NCBI GenBank assembly: GCA_910587835.1
Contig: CAJUNQ010000101.1
Span: forward strand, 1 to 6,385
Origin: an uncultured Oscillospiraceae bacterium
GTDB taxonomy: Bacteria > Bacillota > Clostridia > Oscillospirales > Acutalibacteraceae
Length of the DNA: 6,385 bases
Direction of reading: 5' to 3'
Part shown: piece after piece, positions 1 to 5,395 of the stretch
Numbering within the stretch: position 1 is the stretch's first letter
Layout: every line of letters starts with the position of its first letter
Made by a program: the position numbers and the translations under genes
Notes under the pieces: model-generated
Databases searched by the model: none
What the model was told of the DNA's origin: nothing
Seen by the model: only the letters and a program-made list of their open reading frames with translations

Positions 1-73
1 GAATCATTGCAGCGACCATGAGAATGGCCAGGAGCGCCGCAAGTGATTTCTTCAGAAACTTGCTTTTGTTCAT
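1..73 (-). CDS. N-terminus of an exported protein (signal peptide), cut by window edge
   Basis: Only the first 24 codons are inside the window. They read as a classic Sec signal peptide: a short basic start (MNKSKFLKK) followed by an uninterrupted hydrophobic core (SLAALLAILMVAAMI). The ATG at 73-71 is preceded by AGAGGG (87-82) at a spacing of 8 bases, which fixes the start. A promoter at 139-167 and a leader hairpin at 103-124 lie in front of it. The mature protein is not visible, so it could be a solute-binding lipoprotein, an S-layer or cell-wall protein, or another secreted protein; the sequence does not decide. Confidence 0.75.
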   Translation of the reverse strand, partial: MNKSKFLKKSLAALLAILMVAAMI

Positions 74-102
74 GTTTTCAACCCTCTTAGATTTTAGATT
101 CT

Positions 103-124
103 CTCCGGCCCCTTCGCCGGGGAG
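103..124 (-). other. leader hairpin in the 5' UTR of the exported-protein gene
   Basis: Seven bases (CTCCGGC, 103-109) pair with the 116-124 segment, with a two-base bulge. The hairpin falls about 8 bases after the predicted transcription start and about 30 bases before the ATG. It has no U-run, so it is not a terminator. A 5'-end stabilising stem is the simplest reading. Confidence 0.3.
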
Positions 125-138
125 TGGAAGTTAACTAT

Positions 139-167
139 ATAATAACCTTTGAGCGCGAAAAATGCAA
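139..167 (-). promoter_or_regulatory. sigma-A-type promoter for the exported-protein gene
   Basis: On the minus strand, TTGCAT (167-162) and TATTAT (144-139) are separated by exactly 17 bases in a very AT-rich stretch. The -10 matches consensus at 5 of 6 positions and the -35 at 3 of 6. Transcription would start near 132, giving an untranslated leader of about 60 bases before the ATG at 73. Confidence 0.55.
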
Positions 168-455
168 GCCTTTTTTTCAACTTTTTTTCGTCTTTACATA
201 ATTTTTTACGCGGCGGGCAAACTATAGAATTTGGCGGTATTATGCGGTTTTCGAGGCATTTCTCTGTGCTTTTTACCCCATTTTCTGTCTGTTTGCCCAT
301 ATTTCACCATGGTTCACCCTGCCATTGTTGGCGGTTATGCCCGGTAAAATGGCTCTTAAATAGCCTGTCCGCTCCCCCTTTTCCTCCTTTCCTGCAAAGA
401 AATTAAGTCCCCGCGCCGTACTTTTTGCGGGGTTCGGGCCGCTTTTTTCGCTGCG
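168..455. other. intergenic stretch with no supportable gene
   Basis: I see no gene here. The open frames in this stretch (68 and 72 codons on the minus strand, 85 on the plus) have no family resemblance, and those on the minus strand lack a well-placed ribosome binding site. On the minus strand an AGGAAAGGAGG purine run near 395-380 is not followed by a usable start codon. Inverted repeats are present (CCCCGC/GCGGGG around 410-434; GCCATT/AATGGC around 330-355) but none has a terminator tail. If the promoter candidate at 463-491 is active, this stretch would be a long leader or an untranslated RNA. Confidence 0.4.
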
Positions 456-459
456 TGCG

Positions 460-503
460 GTAATTATAACATAAAATGCGCCCCAACGCAATCGTTAAGG
501 CGC
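460..503 (-). terminator. rho-independent terminator after the MecA-like gene
   Basis: On the minus strand, 503-493 pairs with 488-478 in an uninterrupted 11-base-pair stem (GCGCC...GGCGC at the base, with two G-U pairs) around the loop ATTG. The tail is ATTTTATGTT. It starts 3 bases after the TAA of the MecA-like gene and is the only clear terminator downstream of rpe, so it probably ends an rpe-adaptor transcript. Confidence 0.8.
463..491 (-). promoter_or_regulatory. candidate extended -10 promoter overlapping a terminator
   Basis: On the minus strand a perfect TATAAT (468-463) is preceded by the extended -10 motif TGT. TTGCGT (491-486) sits 17 bases upstream as a 3-of-6 match to the -35 consensus. 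The elements overlap the hairpin and U-tail of the terminator at 478-503, so part of the resemblance may come from the AT-rich tail. It would transcribe toward 73. Confidence 0.4.
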
Positions 504-505
504 TA

Positions 506-856
506 TTATTTACAATTTTTTCCATTTTGCTGTTCCGCGCTGTTTTTTTGCCCTCTTGTCAGGGCTTTTCCCAGCTTTGCCACCGCGTCGGCGCTGATTT
601 CCTCCCCATGCTCCCGGCAATAGGCAAACAACACCGGGCAGGGCCCAAGGCATATGCCATAGCGCCCCGCCGCCCGGGCCAGCCTCCGGCGCTGGCACAG
701 CCTTGCCCCCACCCGCAGGTAGTAAAATCCCTGCCATATGCACAGGCACGAGGGCGCGGCCGGCCAACGCCGGTAAATTTCCGCCACCGCCCCGCACAGG
801 GCAGTGGCTCCTTCCAGCCGGAAAACCAAGGGCTGGGGAGGGGTTTTCATCCTCAC
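506..856 (-). CDS. MecA C-terminal-domain-like protein (possible ClpC adaptor)
   Basis: The 116-residue product resembles the C-terminal half of MecA, the adaptor that binds ClpC and delivers proteins to ClpCP. In order: a VFRLEG strand (11-16), a helix (17-30), a strand pair ending in GFYYLRV (43-49), a helix (56-65), and the segment FAYCREHGEEISADAV (77-92), which matches the family pattern of an acidic EHG turn followed by an I-x-x-x-AV helix. MecA is normally about 200 residues; the N-terminal substrate-binding half is absent. The basic tail after 100 has no family resemblance. Eight cysteines are unusual for this family. The GTG at 856 is preferred because AAGGGGGG (870-863) lies 6 bases upstream; the ATG at 850 would be 12 bases away. 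The gene begins 59 bases after the rpe stop with no terminator between them, suggesting co-transcription. The family call is by pattern recognition only; a degenerate MecA remnant is the main alternative. Confidence 0.6.
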   Translation of the reverse strand: MRMKTPPQPLVFRLEGATALCGAVAEIYRRWPAAPSCLCIWQGFYYLRVGARLCQRRRLARAAGRYGICLGPCPVLFAYCREHGEEISADAVAKLGKALTRGQKNSAEQQNGKNCK

Positions 857-915
857 AGGCAGCCCCCCTTGCTCCGTTTACCCTATACTATGTTGACTGC
901 CAGGGAATGTGCGGC

Positions 916-1542
916 CTACAACGCCAGGCAGCGCATTTCCAGATAGGGGTCCTCCGCCTGAAACACCGATGTGCCCGCCACCAGAATGTCCGCCCCCGCC
1001 GCTTTGCATAAGGGCGCGGTCTCCAGGTTGACGCCGCCGTCCACCTCTACCAACAGATGGGGAAAACGGTATTTCAGCTGGAATATCTTGCGGAGGGGGT
1101 CCAGCATCAGCTTCTGCCCGCCAAATCCTGGGTTGACGGTCATCACTGTCGTCTGGCGCAGATGCCTGCCCCAGTCGCCAATGGCGGAGGCTGGCGTACC
1201 CGGGCTGACAGCTGCCCCCGCCTGGGCCCCAGAAGACCGTATGGCAGCGATCAGCTCCTCAGGGTCATCCTTGCACTCCACATGAAAGGTGATGACGTCG
1301 GCTCCCGCCTTACGGAAGGGAGCAATGTAGGGCATGGGGTGCTCAAGCATCAGGTGCACGTCAAACAGCAGCCGGGTCTTGTCCCGCAGCGCGGCCACCA
1401 CTCCCGGGCCAAAGCTGATATTCGGCACAAAGTGCCCGTCCATGATGTCGATATGGAGCATATCCGCCTGCTTGATCTTTGCAACCTCCCGGTCCAACGC
1501 TGAAAAATCAGCGGCCAACAGCGACGGCGCGATGTATACCAT
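916..1542 (-). CDS. rpe: ribulose-phosphate 3-epimerase
   Basis: Cytosolic enzyme that interconverts D-ribulose 5-phosphate and D-xylulose 5-phosphate in the pentose phosphate pathway. The 208-residue TIM barrel opens with the typical IAPSLLAADF. The metal ligands of the family are all present: H30 and D32 in HIDIMDGHFVPN, H63 in DVHLMLEHP, and D168 in VEVDGG; D32 and D168 are also the acid/base pair. The phosphate-binding NPGFGGQ is at 137-143 and the late loop reads AGTSVF (189-194), where many homologues have a GSAVF-like sequence. Length is slightly short for the family (about 215-225), but the end is natural. AGGAGG sits 5 bases before the ATG. The promoter at 1576-1581 is close upstream, and the MecA-like gene follows downstream. 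In many Firmicutes rpe sits beside rsgA and thiamine pyrophosphokinase; neither is here. Confidence 0.97.
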   Translation of the reverse strand: MVYIAPSLLAADFSALDREVAKIKQADMLHIDIMDGHFVPNISFGPGVVAALRDKTRLLFDVHLMLEHPMPYIAPFRKAGADVITFHVECKDDPEELIAAIRSSGAQAGAAVSPGTPASAIGDWGRHLRQTTVMTVNPGFGGQKLMLDPLRKIFQLKYRFPHLLVEVDGGVNLETAPLCKAAGADILVAGTSVFQAEDPYLEMRCLAL

Positions 1543-1575
1543 ATTCTCCTCCTGGTTTTTCTTCCTTTGCTTTCT

Positions 1576-1604
1576 ATTATATATAGGCTTTTTCTCTTTA
1601 AGTT
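1576..1604 (-). promoter_or_regulatory. promoter for rpe
   Basis: A perfect TATAAT (1581-1576, minus strand) lies in an AT-rich run. It would start transcription near 1569 with a leader of about 27 bases before the ATG at 1542. The -35 is poor: AACTTA or CTTAAA at 17 or 15 bases. Another candidate further upstream, TTGTCA (1661-1656) with TAGTAT at 16 bases, runs across the palindrome at 1641-1655. Confidence 0.45.
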
Positions 1605-1640
1605 CCCCCAGATGTACCGTTTTGGCTAATTTAATACTAT

Positions 1641-1655
1641 GATAATTATATTATC
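1641..1655. repeat. perfect AT-rich palindrome upstream of rpe
   Basis: GATAAT-TAT-ATTATC is a perfect inverted repeat with 6-base arms and a 3-base centre, about 100 bases upstream of the rpe start. It lies between TTGTCA (1661-1656) and TAGTAT (1639-1634) on the minus strand, so it could be an operator in a distal rpe promoter. It also marks the left edge of the gene-free block that continues to 2124. It may be a chance product of the AT-rich spacer. Confidence 0.35.
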
Positions 1656-1909
1656 TGACAAGGTGTGGGCTTTCCAGTCTGTCCGACGCATGAGTGCTTT
1701 TGACTGCCCTGTGACTGAGGCGGGCTGCCTGTGGTTGACAAGGGCTGCTCCTTGCGGCGCTCCGATTTGCCGGCTGCAAACAGGGACGCTCGCCCCCTTG
1801 CTCCGCAGGGGGAGGAAGCTGCCAAGGGCCTGCGTCTGCGCTCGCTGGGGCTTCTTTCCTATTTCAGCCGGCAGGCCGCTGGTCTCCCTGTGGTCGACCT
1901 CGCTAAGTT

Positions 1910-1930
1910 CGACTTGCCTTCGGCAAGTCG
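1910..1930. repeat. perfect 9-bp inverted repeat (strongest stem of the cluster)
   Basis: CGACTTGCC and GGCAAGTCG pair perfectly around a TTC loop. It is the longest and most GC-rich stem between rpe and the permease. There is no T-run on either side, so it does not read as a terminator. Confidence 0.6.
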
Positions 1931-2042
1931 GCGGCACAGCCTTACCCCGTCCTAACCACTCTAGGTAGGCAGACTTCTACCTCGCGCTTTTGCTTACTGC
2001 GCCGCCGTTTTAAGGTCAAGACCTTGGGGACTCTGACCTCTG

Positions 2043-2060
2043 CAACCTTTGAAAAGGTTG
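2043..2060. repeat. perfect 8-bp inverted repeat
   Basis: CAACCTTT and AAAGGTTG are separated by only GA, so in RNA they would form a 7-base-pair stem with a four-base loop. It lies 65 bases past the permease stop codon and 18 bases from a similar short palindrome (2012-2025, AAGGTC/GACCTT). Confidence 0.55.
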
Positions 2061-2124
2061 ACGAAACTTTTGATTCGCGCTTGTTTGCGCTGCTTCACTT
2101 TGGGCTTTTTGCCCGCGATGGGGG

Positions 2125-3048
2125 CTATTTGCATAGCATTTGCGCCGCTATTGTCAGCACTGGTATGGTTATGATCGACAGCACCGTCGACACCGCCACT
2201 AACTTGGAGGCCAGCTCTGAGTCCCGCTTATACTGCACCGCAAACAACACCGTGTTCGCCGCCACCGGAGTCGCCGCCTGTACCATCGTTGACACAAACA
2301 GCGTCTCCCCCGGCTGTATTACCAGCAGCAGGACCAGATAAATCAGCGGCGCGGCAATCAGCCGCAAAAATGACACCCGGTAGACTGCCATGTCTGACAT
2401 AAACGAGTGCAGGTCCGCCCCCGCGATATATGTGCCAATCACCAGCATGGCCAAAGGCGTGTTCAGGTCAGCCAGCAGGCCCAGGGGCTCGCTGACCACC
2501 GCCGGCAGCTTCAGCCCCAGAAAGTAAATGGGAAGCCCGAACGCCAGCCCGATCACGCCCGGATTCAGCAGCAGGGTTTTCAGGTTCATTTTCGCGCCGC
2601 CGCTCATCATGCTGTAGCCATAGGTCCAGCACAATATGTTGAACACCACCACGCCAAAGGAGGCGTAAATCACTCCCGTGTCCCCCACAATGCCCTGCAC
2701 CAGGGGGATGCCCATAAACCCGGTGTTGCTGAACAGCGTGGCAAAGCGCAGCACCTTTTGCCGCTCCTCCGGCTCCTTGCGGAAGCACAGCAGGCTCAGG
2801 CCCAGGGCAATGCCCATCCACAGCACCGGCAGGGCCACGGCCATCAGCAGCTCATAGGCTCCCAGCCGGTCCGCCGAGCCCAGAAAGGAGTTGATGATGA
2901 CACAAGGGGTCACCAGCTTGATGAGCAGCGTGGTCACCTCAGAGGCTCCCCGCTCTGTGAGCATTCGCCGCCGGGTGACCAGATAGCCCACCAGAATCAG
3001 CACCAATATAACGGCCACCTTGCCCACTACTGCCAGAACAGCCTCCAT
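2125..3048 (-). CDS. AEC-family permease (auxin efflux carrier-like membrane transporter)
   Basis: A 307-residue integral membrane protein with about ten hydrophobic segments, the normal size for bacterial members of the Mem_trans/AEC family. Family landmarks seen: TPCVIINSFL (47-56) at the end of an early helix pair, SNTGFMGIPL (107-116), NPGVIGLAFGLPIY (162-175) opening the second half, NTPLAMLVIG (196-205) and ATPVAANTVLFA (259-270). The repeated Asn-Thr/Pro helix breaks in both halves fit the family's inverted-repeat fold. Bacterial relatives carry organic acids such as malate, or other anions; the substrate here cannot be read from sequence. The ATG at 3048 follows AAGGAGGGG at a good distance. 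It lies 60 bases downstream of the small membrane protein gene, with no terminator between, so the two are probably co-transcribed. No clear terminator follows; the transcript would run into the hairpin cluster. Confidence 0.92.
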   Translation of the reverse strand: MEAVLAVVGKVAVILVLILVGYLVTRRRMLTERGASEVTTLLIKLVTPCVIINSFLGSADRLGAYELLMAVALPVLWMGIALGLSLLCFRKEPEERQKVLRFATLFSNTGFMGIPLVQGIVGDTGVIYASFGVVVFNILCWTYGYSMMSGGAKMNLKTLLLNPGVIGLAFGLPIYFLGLKLPAVVSEPLGLLADLNTPLAMLVIGTYIAGADLHSFMSDMAVYRVSFLRLIAAPLIYLVLLLVIQPGETLFVSTMVQAATPVAANTVLFAVQYKRDSELASKLVAVSTVLSIITIPVLTIAAQMLCK

Positions 3049-3108
3049 CTGCCGCCCCTCCTTTTCATGATTCTGCTGCCTGTGACACAGAGAACAGCCT
3101 GCTCTGTC

Positions 3109-3399
3109 CTAAAAATCGATTCTGTCGTCGTCCTCTGGCACATCCCGGCCCTTTTTCCGGTATTCCTTGAAAAAGGCCGTGGTGAGAATGACCAGCGCAG
3201 CGCCGGTAACGCATTTGAAGCCAATGCCCCAGCCCCCCTCAAACAGCTTGATCTCCGGCCAGACAGCGTCCCCCAGCCACCAGCAGCCCATTACCAGAAA
3301 GACCCCGCCGGCCAGAAGAAAAATCTTGTTCTCTTTTGACATGGAGAACATCAGAATGAGCCCTACCGCAAACCATAAAATGGCGTAAAAATAGCCCAT
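3109..3399 (-). CDS. small three-helix membrane protein, unknown function
   Basis: A 96-residue product with three predicted membrane helices (about 2-20, 26-43 and 58-78) and a charged C-terminal tail, FKEYRKKGRDVPEDDDRIDF, that would lie in the cytoplasm if the positive-inside rule holds. Tryptophans cluster near the second helix end (W40, W41, W47, W57). I do not recognise a family. The ATG at 3399 has a GGGGGAGG ribosome binding site only 3 bases upstream, rather close but clear. The promoter at 3441-3469 lies just in front, and the AEC permease follows 60 bases later, so it is the first gene of a two-gene unit. An accessory role for the permease is possible but is inference from position alone. 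Confidence 0.75.
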   Translation of the reverse strand: MGYFYAILWFAVGLILMFSMSKENKIFLLAGGVFLVMGCWWLGDAVWPEIKLFEGGWGIGFKCVTGAALVILTTAFFKEYRKKGRDVPEDDDRIDF

Positions 3400-3440
3400 G
3401 TTCCTCCCCCGTTCCTCTTTTTCGGCCCAAAATCACCTCT

Positions 3441-3469
3441 ATTATAGCCGTTTTTTGCCGCAAATACAA
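3441..3469 (-). promoter_or_regulatory. promoter of the small membrane protein-permease unit
   Basis: On the minus strand a perfect TATAAT (3446-3441) is 17 bases from TTGTAT (3469-3464). Transcription would start near 3434 and give a leader of about 35 bases before the ATG at 3399. It begins just beyond the terminator of the upstream gene (3500-3526), which makes the unit independent. Confidence 0.65.
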
Positions 3470-3499
3470 GCCCGTGGGAAGCAATATAGCAAACAAAAC

Positions 3500-3526
3500 A
3501 AATACGGGGCCAAAAGCCCCGCATTT
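3500..3526. terminator. bidirectional rho-independent terminator
   Basis: CGGGGC (3505-3510) pairs with GCCCCG (3516-3521), and AAATA with CATTT extends the stem to 11 base pairs with one wobble. On the minus strand the tail is T-rich (TATTTGTTTTGTTT), ending the 3D-domain gene 30 bases after its stop. On the plus strand the stem is followed by TTTTTT, although no plus-strand gene is visible, so it should also stop antisense transcription. Confidence 0.85.
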
Positions 3527-3555
3527 TTTCTCTGCCCGCTGTCCACCCCGCCGCT

Positions 3556-5046
3556 TTATTCCAGGATGTACAGCACCATATCCCGGCGGCCGATGATACT
3601 GCACTCCTCAATGGTGTCATAGCACAGGTCGGCAATAATGTCCCCAGCCAGGCAGGCCCCGCCGGTGTCTCCCGCCACCCCGTAGCCGTAGACAATGCTC
3701 CCGTCCGGAGAGGCTACAAACATTTTTGTCCCATAGGGAATAATATCCGGGTCCACTGCGATAATGCCCCGCTCTGCCAGCAGCCCCACAGAGGTGGTGC
3801 CCCCTGGGATGCAGTAGGCCGTGCACTCGCCGGTAATGGCCCTGCTATACCGCACCTGCTTGCCATCCTGGTCGGTCAGCGTGCCCGCCGTCGTGTTGAC
3901 AGAAATGCCCTGCCCGGAGTTCCCCGTGTCCCCAGGCTTGCTGGTGGGGCTGGGCGAGCTGGAGCTGCCGTCGTCAATAAAGTCCAGCTGGGGGGCCTGG
4001 GTCTGATATCCGGAGCCCCGCAGAACAATCTCCTTCACCGGCTCGGCCACTACCTCCTCTGAGAGCAGCTCCCGGCTTTCCAGCTCTCCGTCCACATACA
4101 CTGCCCGGTAGCGCAGCTCCTTTTTTCCCTTCATACCCTCAGTGAGCACGCTGGTCTCTCCCTCCACCAGGTCCCGGGTATGTACATATTTCCGCTCGTA
4201 GTCGATCTCCTCTGTCTCTGTCTCCTCCTGGGTCTTCACCCGCCGCACGGTGATCTTCATGCCCGTGCGCAAGGTTGTCTGGGGCTCGGGCTCCACCCGG
4301 TCCTCCTTGCCCAGGGTGACGCCCACCTTTTCCAGCGCCCCCTCCACCGTCAGGGCCTGAACCCGGTAGCCTCGGGTGCTCCCGTCCACGGCAATGCGCA
4401 CGCTCACCACCCGGGAGACCTCTACCAACATATCGTCCTTTACCGGCTCGGTGAGCTCATGGTTGCAGCTGTCCAGCTCAGAAAGCTTTACCCCTGCCTC
4501 CTCCAAAGCGTCGGCCACTGTGCCGCCGGAGACCTTCACCTGGGTGGTCTCTCCGTCTGCCACAATATTCACCCGCAGCAGCCGGGTGATCTCCACAGTC
4601 AGCGGAGCGGCAATGACCATCTCCCGGTTAGGGGCTACCTGGTCAGCCTCCTTCAGCCACAGGCCGTTCTCGGCCAGGGCCTCCTCCACCGTGTCCCCCT
4701 TATAGGCGGTGTATCCGGCTGACTCCTCTCCGTCCCGAACATAGAGCTCCACGCCCCGGCGCAGGGCGACGGTTCTGCCGTCCTCCCCCAGCTCTGCCAA
4801 GTCCAGAGGGCCAAGAGGTTCCATACCCTGGGCCTGAGCCTGGTTCAAAATGCTGTCCAGCGGGTCCCGGCCCAGGCCGCTCATAGAAAAGCTGTAGGTC
4901 TTCTCCCAGTCCTCCACCACAACAGGGATCTCCCGGGCAAACACCCGCATGGCAATGGCCACGCACAGCGCCAGCGCCGCCACACCGGCAGCGGCCAGCA
5001 CAGCCAGCTGCAGCCGCTGCTTTCTGCTTATTCTTCTTCGGTACAT
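3556..5046 (-). CDS. membrane-anchored cell-wall protein with DUF348, G5 and 3D domains (YabE-like)
   Basis: A 496-residue protein of the YabE type. A basic N-terminus (RRRISRKQR) leads into one membrane helix (about 13-35), placing the rest outside. Three DUF348-like repeats follow (about 98-145, 158-210, 215-268), recognisable by the TVEEAL, TVADAL and TVEGAL helices before G-V/L turns. A G5 domain spans about 270-345, and a Ser/Pro/Gly linker 357-385. The C-terminal 3D domain (about 400-495) is a double-psi barrel of the MltA/RlpA type that cleaves or binds peptidoglycan glycan. Its three aspartates are present: D432 in IAVDP, D460 in DTGG, D473 in IIADLCYDT. The 3D domain also has five cysteines (C408, C412, C465, C475, C482), more than usual. 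The ATG follows AAAGGAGA by about 7 bases. It is a single-gene unit with its own promoter (5104-5132) and terminator (3500-3526). Bacillus relatives act in cell-wall remodelling. Confidence 0.92.
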   Translation of the reverse strand: MYRRRISRKQRLQLAVLAAAGVAALALCVAIAMRVFAREIPVVVEDWEKTYSFSMSGLGRDPLDSILNQAQAQGMEPLGPLDLAELGEDGRTVALRRGVELYVRDGEESAGYTAYKGDTVEEALAENGLWLKEADQVAPNREMVIAAPLTVEITRLLRVNIVADGETTQVKVSGGTVADALEEAGVKLSELDSCNHELTEPVKDDMLVEVSRVVSVRIAVDGSTRGYRVQALTVEGALEKVGVTLGKEDRVEPEPQTTLRTGMKITVRRVKTQEETETEEIDYERKYVHTRDLVEGETSVLTEGMKGKKELRYRAVYVDGELESRELLSEEVVAEPVKEIVLRGSGYQTQAPQLDFIDDGSSSSPSPTSKPGDTGNSGQGISVNTTAGTLTDQDGKQVRYSRAITGECTAYCIPGGTTSVGLLAERGIIAVDPDIIPYGTKMFVASPDGSIVYGYGVAGDTGGACLAGDIIADLCYDTIEECSIIGRRDMVLYILE

Positions 5047-5063
5047 TCTGTCTCTCCTTTATT

Positions 5064-5093
5064 GCCTGGCGGTCAGGCCGCCGGATCTTCCGG
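5064..5093 (-). other. overlapping leader hairpins upstream of the 3D-domain gene
   Basis: The untranslated leader holds CCGGA/TCCGG (5081-5093, 3-base loop) and GGCGG/CCGCC (5068-5082, 5-base loop). They share two bases, and a third pairing, GCCTG/CAGGC (5064-5077), competes with the second. No U-run follows, so classic attenuation is not indicated. The nearest stem ends about 9 bases upstream of the AAAGGAGA ribosome binding site, so an effect on translation or RNA stability is possible. Confidence 0.4.
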
Positions 5094-5103
5094 TCACTCC
5101 CCC

Positions 5104-5132
5104 AGTATAATGGGCTTTTGCCGGGAAGTCAA
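5104..5132 (-). promoter_or_regulatory. strong sigma-A-type promoter of the 3D-domain gene
   Basis: On the minus strand TTGACT (5132-5127) and TATACT (5109-5104) are exactly 17 bases apart, each matching consensus at 5 of 6 positions. Transcription would start near 5097, about 50 bases before the ATG at 5046. It is among the best-matching promoters in the window. Confidence 0.8.
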
Positions 5133-5182
5133 GCTTTGGTAAGTCCTGCTTTTGTGGATTGCCGACAAGTTTGCATATTCAT
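5129..5182 (-). CDS. possible 17-codon leader ORF
   Basis: ATG at 5182 is preceded by AAGGAG at a spacing of 4 bases and opens a frame of 17 codons (MNMQTCRQSTKAGLTKA) ending in TGA at 5131-5129. The stop overlaps the -35 box of the 3D-domain promoter. The good ribosome binding site is the only support: no promoter is evident upstream and the peptide resembles nothing I know. It could be chance. Confidence 0.15.
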   Translation of the reverse strand: MNMQTCRQSTKAGLTKA

Positions 5183-5338
5183 ACATCTCCTTCCGCCTGA
5201 AATAACCCTGCCGCGTCCAGATTTCACCCTGTCAGCGCGGGGTTTTCCTGTCATTGTGTAAGAAACGAAGAAAGAGCCTGTCCCTTTCTACACATATTCA
5301 TGCACTCCATTGAATACCCCAGAATCTGCCTGCCATTT

Positions 5339-5388
5339 GCTAACAAAATTAGCAGAGGCCCATTCCCAGTAATGGGAACAGGCCTCTG
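5339..5388 (-). terminator. terminator hairpin after the 173-residue membrane protein
   Basis: CAGAGGCC (5353-5360) pairs with GGCCTCTG (5381-5388), and TTCCCA (5363-5368) with TGGGAA (5373-5378), separated by a two-base CA/CA internal loop and closed by GTAA. On the minus strand the stem begins 8 bases after the stop codon and is followed by CTAATTTTGTTAGC, a modest U-tract that is itself a small palindrome (5339-5353). A TTTTTT run exists on the plus side, but 10 or more bases away. Confidence 0.7.
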
Positions 5389-5395
5389 TCAGCTG

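Larger units (their letters stand above)
1656..2124. repeat. gene-free block packed with short hairpins; candidate non-coding repeat element
   Basis: No credible gene occupies the space between the permease stop (2125) and the rpe leader. The longest frames (109 codons plus, 103 codons minus) have no family resemblance and no ribosome binding site of note. The sequence holds eight short perfect inverted repeats: 1739-1754 (CAAGG/CCTTG), 1793-1812 (CCCCCT/AGGGGG), 1910-1930 (CGACTTGCC/GGCAAGTCG), 1963-1982 (AGGTAG/CTACCT), 2012-2025 (AAGGTC/GACCTT), 2043-2060 (CAACCTTT/AAAGGTTG), 2077-2090 (GCGC/GCGC) and 2102-2114 (GGGC/GCCC). None is followed by a clear U-run on either strand, so they are not ordinary terminators. 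The density of stems suggests a dispersed intergenic repeat or a structured RNA; only a genome-wide search can tell. Confidence 0.5.

Noticed and set aside
94..300. 68-codon minus-strand frame upstream of the exported-protein gene
   Set aside because: It overlaps the promoter at 139-167 and the leader hairpin, lacks a good ribosome binding site and is lysine-rich without family resemblance.
273..491. 72-codon minus-strand frame
   Set aside because: Its start lies inside the terminator hairpin at 478-503 and it would pass through the promoter-like element; the composition is not protein-like.
476..946. 156-codon plus-strand frame opposite the MecA-like gene
   Set aside because: Its product is rich in Pro, Arg and His, with no motif, while the opposite strand gives a recognisable domain with a ribosome binding site and terminator.
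1626..1968. 103-codon minus and 109-codon plus frames in the hairpin block
   Set aside because: Both are open only because the block is GC-rich. Neither has a suitable ribosome binding site or domain, and the perfect inverted repeats are better explained as non-coding structure.
2407..3339. 310-codon open frame on the plus strand
   Set aside because: It is antisense to the AEC permease and the small membrane protein. Its product is a His/Gln-rich string with no domain, as expected when hydrophobic GC-rich codons are read backwards.
5172..5301. Repeated CATATTCAT (5174-5182 and 5293-5301)
   Set aside because: Only nine bases long and in an AT-rich context; two copies can easily arise by chance, and no spacing or flanking structure supports a site.
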